64,000 nucleotides of DNA, taken from positions 1-64,000 of the forward strand of contig JACRDN010000022.1 in NCBI GenBank assembly GCA_016218575.1. Reading direction: 5' to 3'. Position numbers and translations under genes: made by a program. Below are positions 33,434 through 42,095 of the stretch, piece after piece. The stretch is from Elusimicrobiota bacterium (lineage in GTDB: Bacteria; Elusimicrobiota; Elusimicrobia; UBA1565; UBA9628). The notes under the pieces are model-generated. The model saw nothing but the letters and a program-made list of their open reading frames with translations. It ran no database searches and had not been told where the DNA came from. Each line of letters opens with the position of its first letter. Positions within the stretch are counted from its first letter, which is position 1.

Positions 33434-33821
33434 ACATTTTGGCCGCCGGCGCCCACTCCATGTTCCCGGGGTTTTGAAAGGCCCTTCGCCGCGAGACAAA
33501 CCGGGGCGGATAAGGCGACCTGATTCATAAAAAACGCCGCCTTTGCCAATATATTTTAAGTCCAACTTTCGCCGGCGAAAGTTCGCGGGCTTGGAAACGG
33601 AGCAAATTGCCGCGGTCTTGCTTGGGACCGCGATTTGGAGGGCTCGGGCCTATTTATCCCGACGACCCCGTGGGGAAGGGGGCCCCTTTAGGGGGGAACC
33701 CAGGACGGGTTCCCCGGGGCCCGGGGGCGGAGGGATGAATAGGCCTGGGCCCTCAAAGCCCGGGAACATGGCGGCACCCATCCTTGAATTTTTCTAGTTT
33801 CCGGGCCATACTCCCCAGGAC
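33434..33821. other. Structured non-coding stretch, 388 bases
   Basis: No convincing gene is present. Strong secondary structure is: a perfect 20-base palindrome at 33564-33583; a CGCGGTC/GACCGCG hairpin at 33611-33632; and 23-bp inverted arms at 33638-33660 and 33732-33754 with three mismatches. Those arms enclose a CCCCGTGGGG palindrome and a 9-bp hairpin (33693-33701 with 33707-33715). It could be a structured RNA or a small inverted-repeat element. Confidence 0.6.
33638..33754. repeat. Long inverted repeat with internal hairpins
   Basis: Arms of 23 bp (33638-33660 and 33732-33754) differ at three positions, and the enclosed 71 bases fold into further GC-rich hairpins. The architecture recalls MITE or REP-type elements, but no target duplication could be recognised. 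It lies in the largest gene-free gap of the window. Confidence 0.6.
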
Positions 33822-34724
33822 ATGGCCAGAAGCATTTCGCGGCACGCCCTTGCCGCTTCTTTGGCGCTGGCCTTCTGCCTTGCTGGGACGGCGTCGGCCG
33901 AACAGTTCACGGCCCCGGCAACCGAGGACGCATGCAAAAATGAAGTCCGTGATCCAGCCTGGACCAAGGTCCAATGCCTGAACGCCTACGCCGGCGGAAA
34001 AATATTTAAAAAGCTGCTCGCGGGAAGCGGTCTCCCCCAAGGGGAGCTCCTCTTGTATTTTTTGACGCATAAAAACGAAATAAACGCCAAGTATATCGAA
34101 TCTCTTAAAGAAATCCGGATCAACGGAGGGCTCCTGAGATTGCCTTCAAAAGCCTTGATCGCCGCGATCTCCCACGAAATGGGGCATTGGATTCAAAACA
34201 CCGTCTTGTTCAAAGGCGAGCTGATTGATGATGATTTCGGATACTCCCCGTGGAGCGATAAGAAGGTGGAGGGCCACGCCGATTGGCTGGGAGCTCGGCT
34301 CGCGGTGCGGGCGGGCTACAAGCCCAGGGACTGGATACTGGGCGCCATTATCTTATTCGGCTGCGCAAAAAATATCGAAAAGGAAGGCCGCACTCATCCC
34401 TCGCTCAAGAACCGTTTCGTCAACCTCATGAGCAAGGAAGCCAAACTGCGCTCCTGGGTGCGCGGCGACTACGAGCTGACCCATCCCAAGCCCTTCGTCA
34501 TTGGGGAGTCCCCGGACATGTTCGACCAGCATGGGGCCATTCCCCGCGCCCGCCCCCTCTCCGCCCTGGAGGTGCGCCAGCGCTGCTCGGAATACTCATA
34601 CGCCTGGCTCGCCGAGGAAAAGGAATTTCTCGACCTGACGGCCTCCTCCCTCGAAGCGCTTGAAGAAATGCCGGTCGCCGAGAAAAACTGCCTGGCCCAC
34701 GACGAAAGAAACGGCGCATATTGA
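33822..34724 (+). CDS. Secreted zinc metallopeptidase-like protein
   Basis: A 300-residue exported protein; the signal peptide ends G-T-A-S-A-E. H-E-M-G-H at residues 118-122 is an HExxH zinc site, and E150-G-H-A-D154 about 30 residues later could supply the third ligand, as in gluzincins. Four cysteines in the mature part may form disulphides. The family is not certain: it resembles secreted putative peptidases rather than M48 membrane enzymes, since no membrane helices follow. A CATACT box ends nine bases before ATG. Confidence 0.65.
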   Translation: MARSISRHALAASLALAFCLAGTASAEQFTAPATEDACKNEVRDPAWTKVQCLNAYAGGKIFKKLLAGSGLPQGELLLYFLTHKNEINAKYIESLKEIRINGGLLRLPSKALIAAISHEMGHWIQNTVLFKGELIDDDFGYSPWSDKKVEGHADWLGARLAVRAGYKPRDWILGAIILFGCAKNIEKEGRTHPSLKNRFVNLMSKEAKLRSWVRGDYELTHPKPFVIGESPDMFDQHGAIPRARPLSALEVRQRCSEYSYAWLAEEKEFLDLTASSLEALEEMPVAEKNCLAHDERNGAY

Positions 34725-34748
34725 TTTTGTAACAATTCCTCTTATACT
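34721..34748 (+). promoter_or_regulatory. Promoter of the large TPR gene
   Basis: TTGATT (34721-34726) and TATACT (34743-34748) are separated by 16 bases, just after the peptidase stop. The start codon at 34757 is only eight bases beyond the -10 box, so transcription should begin at or next to the ATG. Confidence 0.6.
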
Positions 34749-34756
34749 ACTAGGGC

Positions 34757-37570
34757 ATGTCCGGACGAAAAACGCTTGCTGTAAGCGCGGCTTTTCTGTG
34801 GCCCCTTCTTACGGCTCATGCCGCGGGCTCGCTCGAAGCCAAAGCCTCCCTCCAGCGGGCGGAAGAGCTCTTCCTCAAGGGCGACTGGAGCCGGACCCTC
34901 AAGGCCGCAAGCGAGCCCGGCGCCATGGGCGTCTATCCCGAGCAGGCGGGGGCCTTGCGCGCCCGGACTTTGGCGGCCTTAGGCTCCCAGGAAGAGTCAG
35001 CCAACGAGGCGCGCCAAGTTCTCGCCCGGCTCCAAGGCGCTTCCTTGGGCAATCTCGGCGCGGGGGAACGCGTCCTTCAGGCAAGCATGCTCCTGATCCT
35101 CGGCCAGCCCCAGGAGGCTTTGGCCAACTTCAACGCGGCCCTCTCCCTCGACAAGAAGTCCGCGGCGGCGCTCGAGGGCCGGGCCCGGGCCTGGCGGGCC
35201 CTCGGCAAGCCCGCCGAGGCGGTGAAGGACCTCGACGCTTTGATCGCGCGAAATCCCGGCGTCCCGCTCTATTTCTACCACCGGGCCTACGCCCGCCGGG
35301 AGCTGGGCCAATATCCAGCCGGCGTGGCGGACATCACGCAAATCCTGCGGCGCAACCGAAATTTCTACCCCGCCTACGGCCTCTTGGGAGAAGTCTTCGC
35401 CCTCCAGGGAGACAAGAAGAGGGCCGCGCAGGCCTTCGGCAAGGCCTTGGAGATCAACCCCGATTACTCCTTCGCCTACCTTGGCCGGGCGGCGCTGGCA
35501 ATCGCCGCCGGTTCTGAGGAGGAGGCCTTCAAGAACTTCGCCTTGGCCGTGCGTTCGGACATGGCGGGCTACGCTCCCTATTACAACAGGGGCGAGGCCT
35601 ATTGGAGGCGCGGCAGCAAGGACGAGGCGGCGCGGGATTACAAAAAGGCCTTGGAGGCTGCCGGGGTCCCTCCGGAAGCCGTCCTCGTCATGGGCGAGCG
35701 CCTAGCGGCGCTGAAGCTCTTCGAGGAGGCGGCCCGGGCCTTCGGGCGAGGCTTGTCGGCGCCCGCCACCAAGCTCAAGGCCCGGGCCTTCCTCGGCCGC
35801 GGCCGGGCCTCTTTGGCCCTTGGCCGCCAAGAGGCCGCCTTGGCCGATTTCAACGAAGGAATCGCGCTCGAGCCCAAGAATGCGGAGCTGAGGCTTGCCC
35901 GCGGGGCCTGCTACGCCAACGCGGACAGAGGCCGGGAAGCCCTCGACGACTTCAACGCGGCCCTCGAGGCCGATCCCAAGTCCGCCGAGGCTTACAGCCG
36001 CCGCGGCGCCTATTTCGCGGCCGCGGGAAGGCCTGAGGAGGCCTTGAGCGACGTCCAAGCCGCGGCCGCTCTTGAGTCCGGCAATCCCCAATACCAACTG
36101 CGCCTGGGCATGCTTTATCTGAAGGTCAGACGCTTCAATAAGGCCGTGGAGGCCCTGAGTTCGGCGTTGGCCTCGGACGTCCCCGCCTCCTGGATCTTGG
36201 AGTCCCGCGCCGCGGCCTATGCGCAGCTCGGCGACAAGAAGAGGGCCCTCGAGGACCTCCACACGGCCCTCGAGGCCGACCCCCAACAGGCCTCGCTCTA
36301 CAAGGCCGTGGGCCAAGCGCATCTGCTCAGCCACGACTACGAGGCCGCGGCGCGGGCCATGAGCCAGGCCTTGGAGCTCAACCCCAAGAGCGCCGCCGCC
36401 TTCCTCGGCCGCGGCAAAGCCGAGGCCGCCTCGGGCGAGCTCAAAAAAGCCCTGCGCGATTTCAGCCAAGCCGCGCGCCTGGCACCCCGCTCCGCGGAGG
36501 CCCTTGCCGCCCTCTGCCAGGTCCGGCGCTTCCTCAAAGAACCTCGCAAGGCCGTGGAGCAATGCGGCCGCGCCGCCGAGGCCGACCCGTCCTACGCCCC
36601 GGCCTATCTGCAAAGGGCCCTGGCCCATCTCGCGCTCAAGGAATATCCGCAGGCGATCGAGGACGTGGACTCCGCGGTCGGCCTGGGGCTCAAAAGTCCG
36701 GAGGGTTATCTCGCCCAGGCGGTCGCGCACGCGGCCATGCGCCAATACCGACAGGCGCACAAGGAGTACCTGGTGGCCCTCCAGCTCCACCCTGGAGTGC
36801 GCTCGCCGGAGATCGGCTTCGGCCCGGCCGCGGGCCGCGACGACGACTTCTACAACGCGATCTGGGACCTCGAGAAGACCCTCAAGGCCGACGACTCCAA
36901 CCCCTACGTGCACGTGCTCAAGGGCGACGCCCTGCACAACGCGGAGCTCTACGACAAGGCGGTCTTGGAATACACCAGGGCCATGGATCTGGACGGGACA
37001 ATCGCCGACGCCTATTCAGGACGCGCCCTCTGCCAGGCCTCCCTCGAGTCCCTCGAGGACGCCCAGCAGGACGCGCTCAAGGCCATGGAGCTGAACCGAG
37101 ACGATTTCCAGCTCCACGTCCAACTGGCCAACATCCTGACCTTGAAGCAGGTCTACCCGGAGGCCCTGGCGGAGATACGCAAGGCCATACGCCTCAACCC
37201 CAAGGGAAGCCAGGCCTTCCTGCGCGCGGGGAACATCTATTACTTCCAGAAGGACTTCAGGCGCGCTCTCGACAATTACGAGCTCGCGGTGAAATACGAC
37301 CCGGACAATCCCGTGACCCTGAACGGGCTCGGCCTCGGATTCTTCGCCCTGCGCCGCTATCCCGAGGCCTTGGAGGCCTTCAGCCGTGCCATCGCCGCCA
37401 ACCCCAACATGGACCGCCCCTACCGCAACCGCGGCTCCACCTACGTTAACATGCGCGCCTTCGCCAACGCGGCGGCGGACTACAAGATCGCGAGCCTGGC
37501 CAACACCGACCCGTCCATGGCCGCCGAGTATCAAAGGCTTATTGAAGACAGCCTAGGAATGCTAGAATGA
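34757..37570 (+). CDS. Very large exported TPR protein
   Basis: A 937-residue protein with a signal peptide ending L-T-A-H-A-A-G. The rest is almost entirely tetratricopeptide repeats, more than twenty 34-residue units with patterns such as A-L-A-N-F-N-A-A-L-S-L-D, A-L-E-I-N-P-D-Y-S-F-A-Y-L-G-R-A-A and A-V-K-Y-D-P-D-N-P-V-T-L-N-G-L-G. It should act as a periplasmic or surface scaffold. Partners cannot be named. No ribosome site is present; a -10 box sits eight bases upstream. Confidence 0.85.
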   Translation: MSGRKTLAVSAAFLWPLLTAHAAGSLEAKASLQRAEELFLKGDWSRTLKAASEPGAMGVYPEQAGALRARTLAALGSQEESANEARQVLARLQGASLGNLGAGERVLQASMLLILGQPQEALANFNAALSLDKKSAAALEGRARAWRALGKPAEAVKDLDALIARNPGVPLYFYHRAYARRELGQYPAGVADITQILRRNRNFYPAYGLLGEVFALQGDKKRAAQAFGKALEINPDYSFAYLGRAALAIAAGSEEEAFKNFALAVRSDMAGYAPYYNRGEAYWRRGSKDEAARDYKKALEAAGVPPEAVLVMGERLAALKLFEEAARAFGRGLSAPATKLKARAFLGRGRASLALGRQEAALADFNEGIALEPKNAELRLARGACYANADRGREALDDFNAALEADPKSAEAYSRRGAYFAAAGRPEEALSDVQAAAALESGNPQYQLRLGMLYLKVRRFNKAVEALSSALASDVPASWILESRAAAYAQLGDKKRALEDLHTALEADPQQASLYKAVGQAHLLSHDYEAAARAMSQALELNPKSAAAFLGRGKAEAASGELKKALRDFSQAARLAPRSAEALAALCQVRRFLKEPRKAVEQCGRAAEADPSYAPAYLQRALAHLALKEYPQAIEDVDSAVGLGLKSPEGYLAQAVAHAAMRQYRQAHKEYLVALQLHPGVRSPEIGFGPAAGRDDDFYNAIWDLEKTLKADDSNPYVHVLKGDALHNAELYDKAVLEYTRAMDLDGTIADAYSGRALCQASLESLEDAQQDALKAMELNRDDFQLHVQLANILTLKQVYPEALAEIRKAIRLNPKGSQAFLRAGNIYYFQKDFRRALDNYELAVKYDPDNPVTLNGLGLGFFALRRYPEALEAFSRAIAANPNMDRPYRNRGSTYVNMRAFANAAADYKIASLANTDPSMAAEYQRLIEDSLGMLE

Positions 37571-37576
37571 CGCGCC

Positions 37577-38446
37577 ATGAGGATTCCGGAGCTATTCCGC
37601 CAGGGCGGACCCGTATTCTCCTTTGAGTTCTTCCTTCCCAAGGCCCCTGAGGACATGGAAGGCTTCCTGCAAAGCGTGCGCCGGCTCAAGGAACTGCGCC
37701 CATCCTTCGTCACCTTGACCTACGGGGCGGGGGGATCGGCCCGCGAGAAAACGGTCGAGACTGCGGGCCGCATCAAGGCCGAGATCGGAATAGAGACGGC
37801 CTGCCACCTTACCTGCATCACCCATACCCGGGCCGAGATCATCCAAATCCTGGACCGCCTGGAGGCATTGGGCATCGAGAACATCGTGGCCCTGCGCGGG
37901 GACCCCCCGAACGGCCAGGCCGTCCCGCCGCCGCAAGAGCGGGAGCTTGCCTACGCCGGGGATCTCGTGGCCGCGGTCAAGAGACGGGGGGGCTTTAGTC
38001 TCGCGGTGGCGGGATATCCGGAGACCCACCCGGAGGCCTCCTCTCCGGAGGACGACTTGAGAAGGCTCCGCGCCAAGGTGCGAGCCGGAGGCGACTGGGT
38101 CATCACCCAGCTATTCTTCGACAATCGGGACTACTTCGACTTCGTGCGCCGCGCGCGCGCGGCCGGCGTCCAAGCACCGATAGTGCCGGGGATCATGCCC
38201 GTGACGGGCTACGCCCAGCTTAAGCGCTTCACCAACCTGTGCAAGGCGAAGCTCCCGCCGGAGATGACCGCCCGCCTCGAGGATATCCAGAACGACCCAG
38301 AGGCCGTCATCGCCTACGGCATCGAGCACGCCAGCCGCCAATGCCTCGAGCTATTGGAGGGGGGTGCCCCCGGCATCCACTTCTACACCCTCAACCGCTC
38401 CCGCTCCACCGCCGAAATCCTATCCCGTCTGCGTCAAAATCTATAG
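37577..38446 (+). CDS. metF: Methylenetetrahydrofolate reductase
   Basis: A 289-residue FAD enzyme that makes 5-methyltetrahydrofolate for methionine synthesis. F-S-F-E-F-F-L-P-K (catalytic Glu), F-V-T-L-T-Y-G-A-G-G-S, H-L-T-C-I-T-H, I-V-A-L-R-G-D-P-P and G-G-D-W-V-I-T-Q-L-F-F-D are the family blocks in order. Full length for bacterial MetF. A TGCTAGAAT extended -10 (37560-37568) lies eight bases before the ATG, within the end of the TPR gene. The stop TAG overlaps the GTG of the next gene. Confidence 0.93.
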   Translation: MRIPELFRQGGPVFSFEFFLPKAPEDMEGFLQSVRRLKELRPSFVTLTYGAGGSAREKTVETAGRIKAEIGIETACHLTCITHTRAEIIQILDRLEALGIENIVALRGDPPNGQAVPPPQERELAYAGDLVAAVKRRGGFSLAVAGYPETHPEASSPEDDLRRLRAKVRAGGDWVITQLFFDNRDYFDFVRRARAAGVQAPIVPGIMPVTGYAQLKRFTNLCKAKLPPEMTARLEDIQNDPEAVIAYGIEHASRQCLELLEGGAPGIHFYTLNRSRSTAEILSRLRQNL

Positions 38447-40104
38447 TGCTAGGTCAGACAGGGAGGCTGGCCTGGCTGGCGGCGGCCCTGTCTTGGGCCC
38501 CCGCGGCCGGGGCCCAGCCCTCGGATGCCGTCAGCGACGTCCGCGTGGAGCGCCTCAACGTCTTCGATCCGAGAGTACCGGGCGAGAATTGGTGGCCGTT
38601 CCGGATAGCCAACAAAATCCATTTCATCTCCAAAGAATCCGTGCTCCGGCGCGAGCTTCTCCTTGGGCCGGGGGACCGCTGGGACAAGCTTAAAGCCCTG
38701 GAGTCCGAGCGCAATATGCGCTTCCTGGGATTCTTCCGGAAAGCCGAGGTCCGCCCCGAGCGCCGGCCAGACGGCAAGCTCGACTTGGCGGTCTACACCC
38801 AGGACGCATGGACCACCAACGTCTTCGTTTCCGCGGGGACCGAGGGAGGGGAGAACTTCTTTACCTACGGCGCCTCGGAGGACAACCTCCTGGGCTATGG
38901 AAAATCCATCGGCTTCTCACACTCCCAGGTAGGATCCAAGATCAGCAACGACCTGCGCTACAGCGATCCGCGCTTCCTGGGCTCGCGCGTGCGCCTCTCT
39001 CCTTTTTATACCCAATCCCAGCACGGCGACTCCGTGGGAATCGAGCTCGCAAGGCCCTTCTTTTCCGTGGACACCCCCTACGCGGGCTCCTTCTCTGCCT
39101 CCCGCACCAACGCCGAGAACCAGCTCTTCCAAAACGCCTCGGAAAGCACCAAATTCCTCCGGAGCTCGCGCCAGGCCTCAGCGAGCCTGGGCATGCGGTT
39201 GGGGCGAGACCCCCGGCTCGTCCAAAGGGGGGAGGTCGGCTGGGAATATCAGCGGGACCGGTTCTCGGAGCTGCCCCAGACCGCGCCCGGGACTTTGCCC
39301 GCCAACCGCGAATTCTCCGGGCCGGCCCTGCGCTATTCCTGGGTCCAGCCGCGCTACGTCAAGGAAACCTACATCAACAAGATGGAGCGGGTCGAGGATT
39401 TCAACATGGGAAACGAGCTCTCGAGCGTGTTTTGGTTCCAAGGCGAATACACCGGCTCGACCCGGGACCGTTGGCTGGTCAATGTCGCCGACCAGCAAGG
39501 GCTCTCCCTCTCCGAGGGTCGGTTCCTGCTGGGCCAGGCGGGCATGAGCGGCAGGGTCGCGCAAGGACGCTGGGAAAACAGCCTTCTCTACGGCAGCCTC
39601 AACTTGTTTTGGAAGACCCAGCACCGCCTGGCCCAGACCTGGGTGGCGCACCTCGAGGGCAACTTCGGGCACAACCTGGACTCCGACGCGCAAATGGTCC
39701 TGGGCGGAAACACCGGCCTGCGCGGCTACAAAAACAACAGCTTCACCGGAGCCAAATCGGCTCTCCTCAACCTCGAGAACCGATTCTTTCTCCCCGGGGA
39801 ATACCTGCACCTCCTGCGCTTCGGGGGCGTGGTCTTCTTCGACTCGGGAGTGGTGCTGCCCCAAGCAGGCGGCTACTCCCTGGCGCGGTTCAAGTCCGAC
39901 GTCGGAGTCGGCCTGCGCATGAGCTCGACGCGCTCCCAGAGCGGCGGAGTGATCCGAATTGATCTGGCCTACGCCTTGAACCGCGGCCCGGGCCCCTCGC
40001 GCTGGGTCGTCTCGGTGCGCGGCCAGCAGGCCTTCCAGATATTCAACAGCACCAGCCGCGGCATCAGCCAAGGCCCCGGCTCCAAGTTAGGCCCTGTCAA
40101 GTAA
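38446..40104 (+). CDS. Omp85/BamA-superfamily outer-membrane protein
   Basis: A 552-residue protein from GTG 38446, chosen because it overlaps the metF stop and opens a signal peptide (L-A-W-L-A-A-A-L-S-W-A-P-A-A-G-A-Q). One POTRA-like domain (about residues 30-120; F-L-G-F-F-R-K-A-E-V-R-P) precedes a beta-barrel of alternating hydrophobic strands. V-L-G-G-N-T-G-L-R-G-Y carries the conserved Omp85 lid-lock motif. With only one POTRA it is shorter than BamA and could be a TamA-like or surface-antigen-type protein. Confidence 0.78.
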   Translation: MLGQTGRLAWLAAALSWAPAAGAQPSDAVSDVRVERLNVFDPRVPGENWWPFRIANKIHFISKESVLRRELLLGPGDRWDKLKALESERNMRFLGFFRKAEVRPERRPDGKLDLAVYTQDAWTTNVFVSAGTEGGENFFTYGASEDNLLGYGKSIGFSHSQVGSKISNDLRYSDPRFLGSRVRLSPFYTQSQHGDSVGIELARPFFSVDTPYAGSFSASRTNAENQLFQNASESTKFLRSSRQASASLGMRLGRDPRLVQRGEVGWEYQRDRFSELPQTAPGTLPANREFSGPALRYSWVQPRYVKETYINKMERVEDFNMGNELSSVFWFQGEYTGSTRDRWLVNVADQQGLSLSEGRFLLGQAGMSGRVAQGRWENSLLYGSLNLFWKTQHRLAQTWVAHLEGNFGHNLDSDAQMVLGGNTGLRGYKNNSFTGAKSALLNLENRFFLPGEYLHLLRFGGVVFFDSGVVLPQAGGYSLARFKSDVGVGLRMSSTRSQSGGVIRIDLAYALNRGPGPSRWVVSVRGQQAFQIFNSTSRGISQGPGSKLGPVK

Positions 40105-40136
40105 TAATATGATCATATTATTACTTGACAGGGCCT
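40089..40136. repeat. Perfect 48-bp palindrome between omp85-like and oxidoreductase genes
   Basis: Bases 40089-40112 are the exact reverse complement of 40113-40136, with GATC at the centre. The outer 7 bp of each arm are GC-rich and the inner 17 AT-rich. It covers the last five codons of the Omp85-like gene and its TAA, and ends one base before the next ATG at 40138. In RNA it would form a 24-bp hairpin next to the start. TTGACA occurs once on each strand within it. Confidence 0.9.
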
Positions 40137-40137
40137 T

Positions 40138-41244
40138 ATGACCCGCGTCGACGTCGCGGTCGTGGGCGCGGGGGCCGTGGGCCTGGCCGTGGCCCGGCGC
40201 CTGGCCGGCCCCGGGCGGGAAGTGGTGGTCCTGGAACGCCATGAAAGGCAGGGCCTTGAGACCTCGAGCCGGAGCTCCGAGGTGATCCACGCCGGGCTCT
40301 ATTACCCGCGCTCGAGCCTCAAGGCCAGGCTCTGCCTGAGCGGCCGCCTCCAACTCTACGAGCTATGCTCCCGCCACGATCTCTTCTGCCGCAAGACGGG
40401 CAAGCTCGTGGCGGCCTGCGATCCTTCGGAGGTTTCCGAGCTCAAGAGCCTCCTTCGCCGCGGACTTGAAAACGGGGTCGAGGGCTTGAGAATCCTGGAG
40501 CCGGGGGAGATCACGCGCCTGGCCCCGGGAGTCTCGGCCGCGGCGGCGCTATGGTCCCCCGAGTCCGGGATTTTCGACTCGGAGGAGCTGATGCGCTTCT
40601 ACCTGGGCCAGGCCCGGGACCGCGGCGCCTTATTTCTGTGGAAGGCCGAGCTTCTGCGCGTCGAGCGCGAGAGCGGCGGCTACCGCCTCCAAGTCTCGGG
40701 AGAGGCAGAGCCGATCCTGGCGCGCACGGTGGTCAACGCCGCGGGGCTCGGGGCGGACAAGGTCGCGGCCCTGGCCGGGATAGACCCCGATGCGGCCGGG
40801 TACCGCCTGCGCTACCTCAAGGGGGAATATTTCAACCTGCGCCGCAAGCTTCCCCTAGAGACCTTGGTCTATCCCATTCCCGAAGCCCACGGCCTTGGAA
40901 TTCATCTTACCTTGGATAGGCTCGGCCGGCAGCGCCTGGGCCCGAACGCTTTCCCAACGCCTGGCTTGGACTACTCGGTGGAGCCCTCCCACAAGGAGTC
41001 CTTTTGGCGGGCGGCCCGGCGCTACCTGCCGGAGCTGCGTCTAGAGGACCTGGTTCCGGGCACGGCCGGAATCCGGCCCAAGCTTTCCGATGACGGCAGC
41101 TTCCGCGACTTCGTGCTCGCCGAGGAATCCTCCCGCGGCCTTCCCGGCTGGGTGAATCTGATCGGGATCGACTCCCCCGGGCTTACCGCCAGCCCCGCGA
41201 TCGCCGATGAAGTGGCCAATTTGCTAATGTATGACGCCGAATGA
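40138..41244 (+). CDS. FAD-dependent oxidoreductase, L-2-hydroxyglutarate oxidase (LhgO)-like
   Basis: A 368-residue DAO-family flavoprotein. The Rossmann motif is V-A-V-V-G-A-G-A-V-G-L-A-V-A-R; then S-S-R-S-S-E-V-I-H-A-G-L-Y-Y, A-L-W-S-P-E-S-G-I-F-D, V-V-N-A-A-G-L, and G-I-H-L-T-L-D. These blocks fit LhgO, which oxidises L-2-hydroxyglutarate into the quinone pool, although other 2-hydroxyacids are possible. The start directly follows the 48-bp palindrome, with no ribosome site. Confidence 0.82.
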   Translation: MTRVDVAVVGAGAVGLAVARRLAGPGREVVVLERHERQGLETSSRSSEVIHAGLYYPRSSLKARLCLSGRLQLYELCSRHDLFCRKTGKLVAACDPSEVSELKSLLRRGLENGVEGLRILEPGEITRLAPGVSAAAALWSPESGIFDSEELMRFYLGQARDRGALFLWKAELLRVERESGGYRLQVSGEAEPILARTVVNAAGLGADKVAALAGIDPDAAGYRLRYLKGEYFNLRRKLPLETLVYPIPEAHGLGIHLTLDRLGRQRLGPNAFPTPGLDYSVEPSHKESFWRAARRYLPELRLEDLVPGTAGIRPKLSDDGSFRDFVLAEESSRGLPGWVNLIGIDSPGLTASPAIADEVANLLMYDAE

Positions 41245-42095
41245 GATTCTTCCTTTTATTGACGGCTCTGGGCTTGTCCGGCTGCAGCCTCAAGAGCGCG
41301 GCGCTGCGCTCGACCGCGGCGCTATTGGAGGGGGGCGCGGGGGCTTTCTACGAGGAGCCCGATCCAGCCCTGGCCAAGGACGCGATGGCGGGCCAGCTCA
41401 AGCTGCTGGAAGTCCTCCTGCGCAACGAGCCAGACAACGCCCGCCTCAACCTCCTCGCGGCCGAGGGCTTCAACGGCTATGCCTTCCTTTTCCTGGAGGA
41501 TTCGGCTCCCGAGCGCGCCAAGGCCCTCTACGAGCGCGGCCGGGACTACGGGCTCAAGGCCCTGGCCCGCAAGAGGGACTGGGCCCGGCTCAGGGACATG
41601 GATCTGGAGAGCCTCGAGAAAGCCCTGGGCTCGGCCTCCAAGGCCGACGTCCCCGCCCTGTTCTGGACGGCCTTCGGCTGGGCCAACGCCGTGAACCTGG
41701 CCAAGGATTCCCCGGAGGCCGTTTCCGAGCTTCCCAAGGCCGTGGCCCTCATGAAGCCGGTCCTGGAGCTCGGACCCGACTTCAATTTCGCGGGGGCCGA
41801 CCTCTTCTTTGGGCTCTATTACGCCTCCCGCCCGCCGCTCCTGGGAGGCAACCTTGGCAAGGCCAAGGCCCATTTCCAGGAGGCCCGGCGCCGCACCCAG
41901 GGCCGCTACCTCATGGGCTACTGGCTCGAGGCACGCTATTACGCGGTCGCGGCCCAGGACCGCGAGCTTTTCGCCGATCTTTTGAAAAAGATCAAGGAAG
42001 CCGCGCCAGGCTCCTTGCCCGACGCGCGGCTCGCCGACCAGGTTGCCAAGGGCCGGGCCAAGGCTCTCTTGGAGAAGGCCGATGATTACTTTTAA
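41241..42095 (+). CDS. TRAP transporter T-component lipoprotein (TatT-like)
   Basis: A 284-residue lipoprotein with lipobox L-S-G-C and helical TPR-like hairpins. P-A-L-A-K-D-A-M-A-G-Q-L-K-L-L, L-N-L-L-A-A-E-G-F-N-G-Y-A and Y-L-M-G-Y-W-L-E-A-R-Y-Y match the TatT family known from Treponema Tp0956. In that system TatT trimers bind the solute-binding TatP. Here it overlaps dctP by 14 bases and starts the TRAP operon. A TGCTAATGT element (41222-41230) precedes the ATG by ten bases, inside the oxidoreductase gene. Confidence 0.82.
   Translation: MRFFLLLTALGLSGCSLKSAALRSTAALLEGGAGAFYEEPDPALAKDAMAGQLKLLEVLLRNEPDNARLNLLAAEGFNGYAFLFLEDSAPERAKALYERGRDYGLKALARKRDWARLRDMDLESLEKALGSASKADVPALFWTAFGWANAVNLAKDSPEAVSELPKAVALMKPVLELGPDFNFAGADLFFGLYYASRPPLLGGNLGKAKAHFQEARRRTQGRYLMGYWLEARYYAVAAQDRELFADLLKKIKEAAPGSLPDARLADQVAKGRAKALLEKADDYF

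Noticed and set aside
35702-36937. 411-codon minus-strand frame within the large TPR gene
   Set aside because: Its Gly/Leu/Glu periodicity is the antisense image of TPR repeats.
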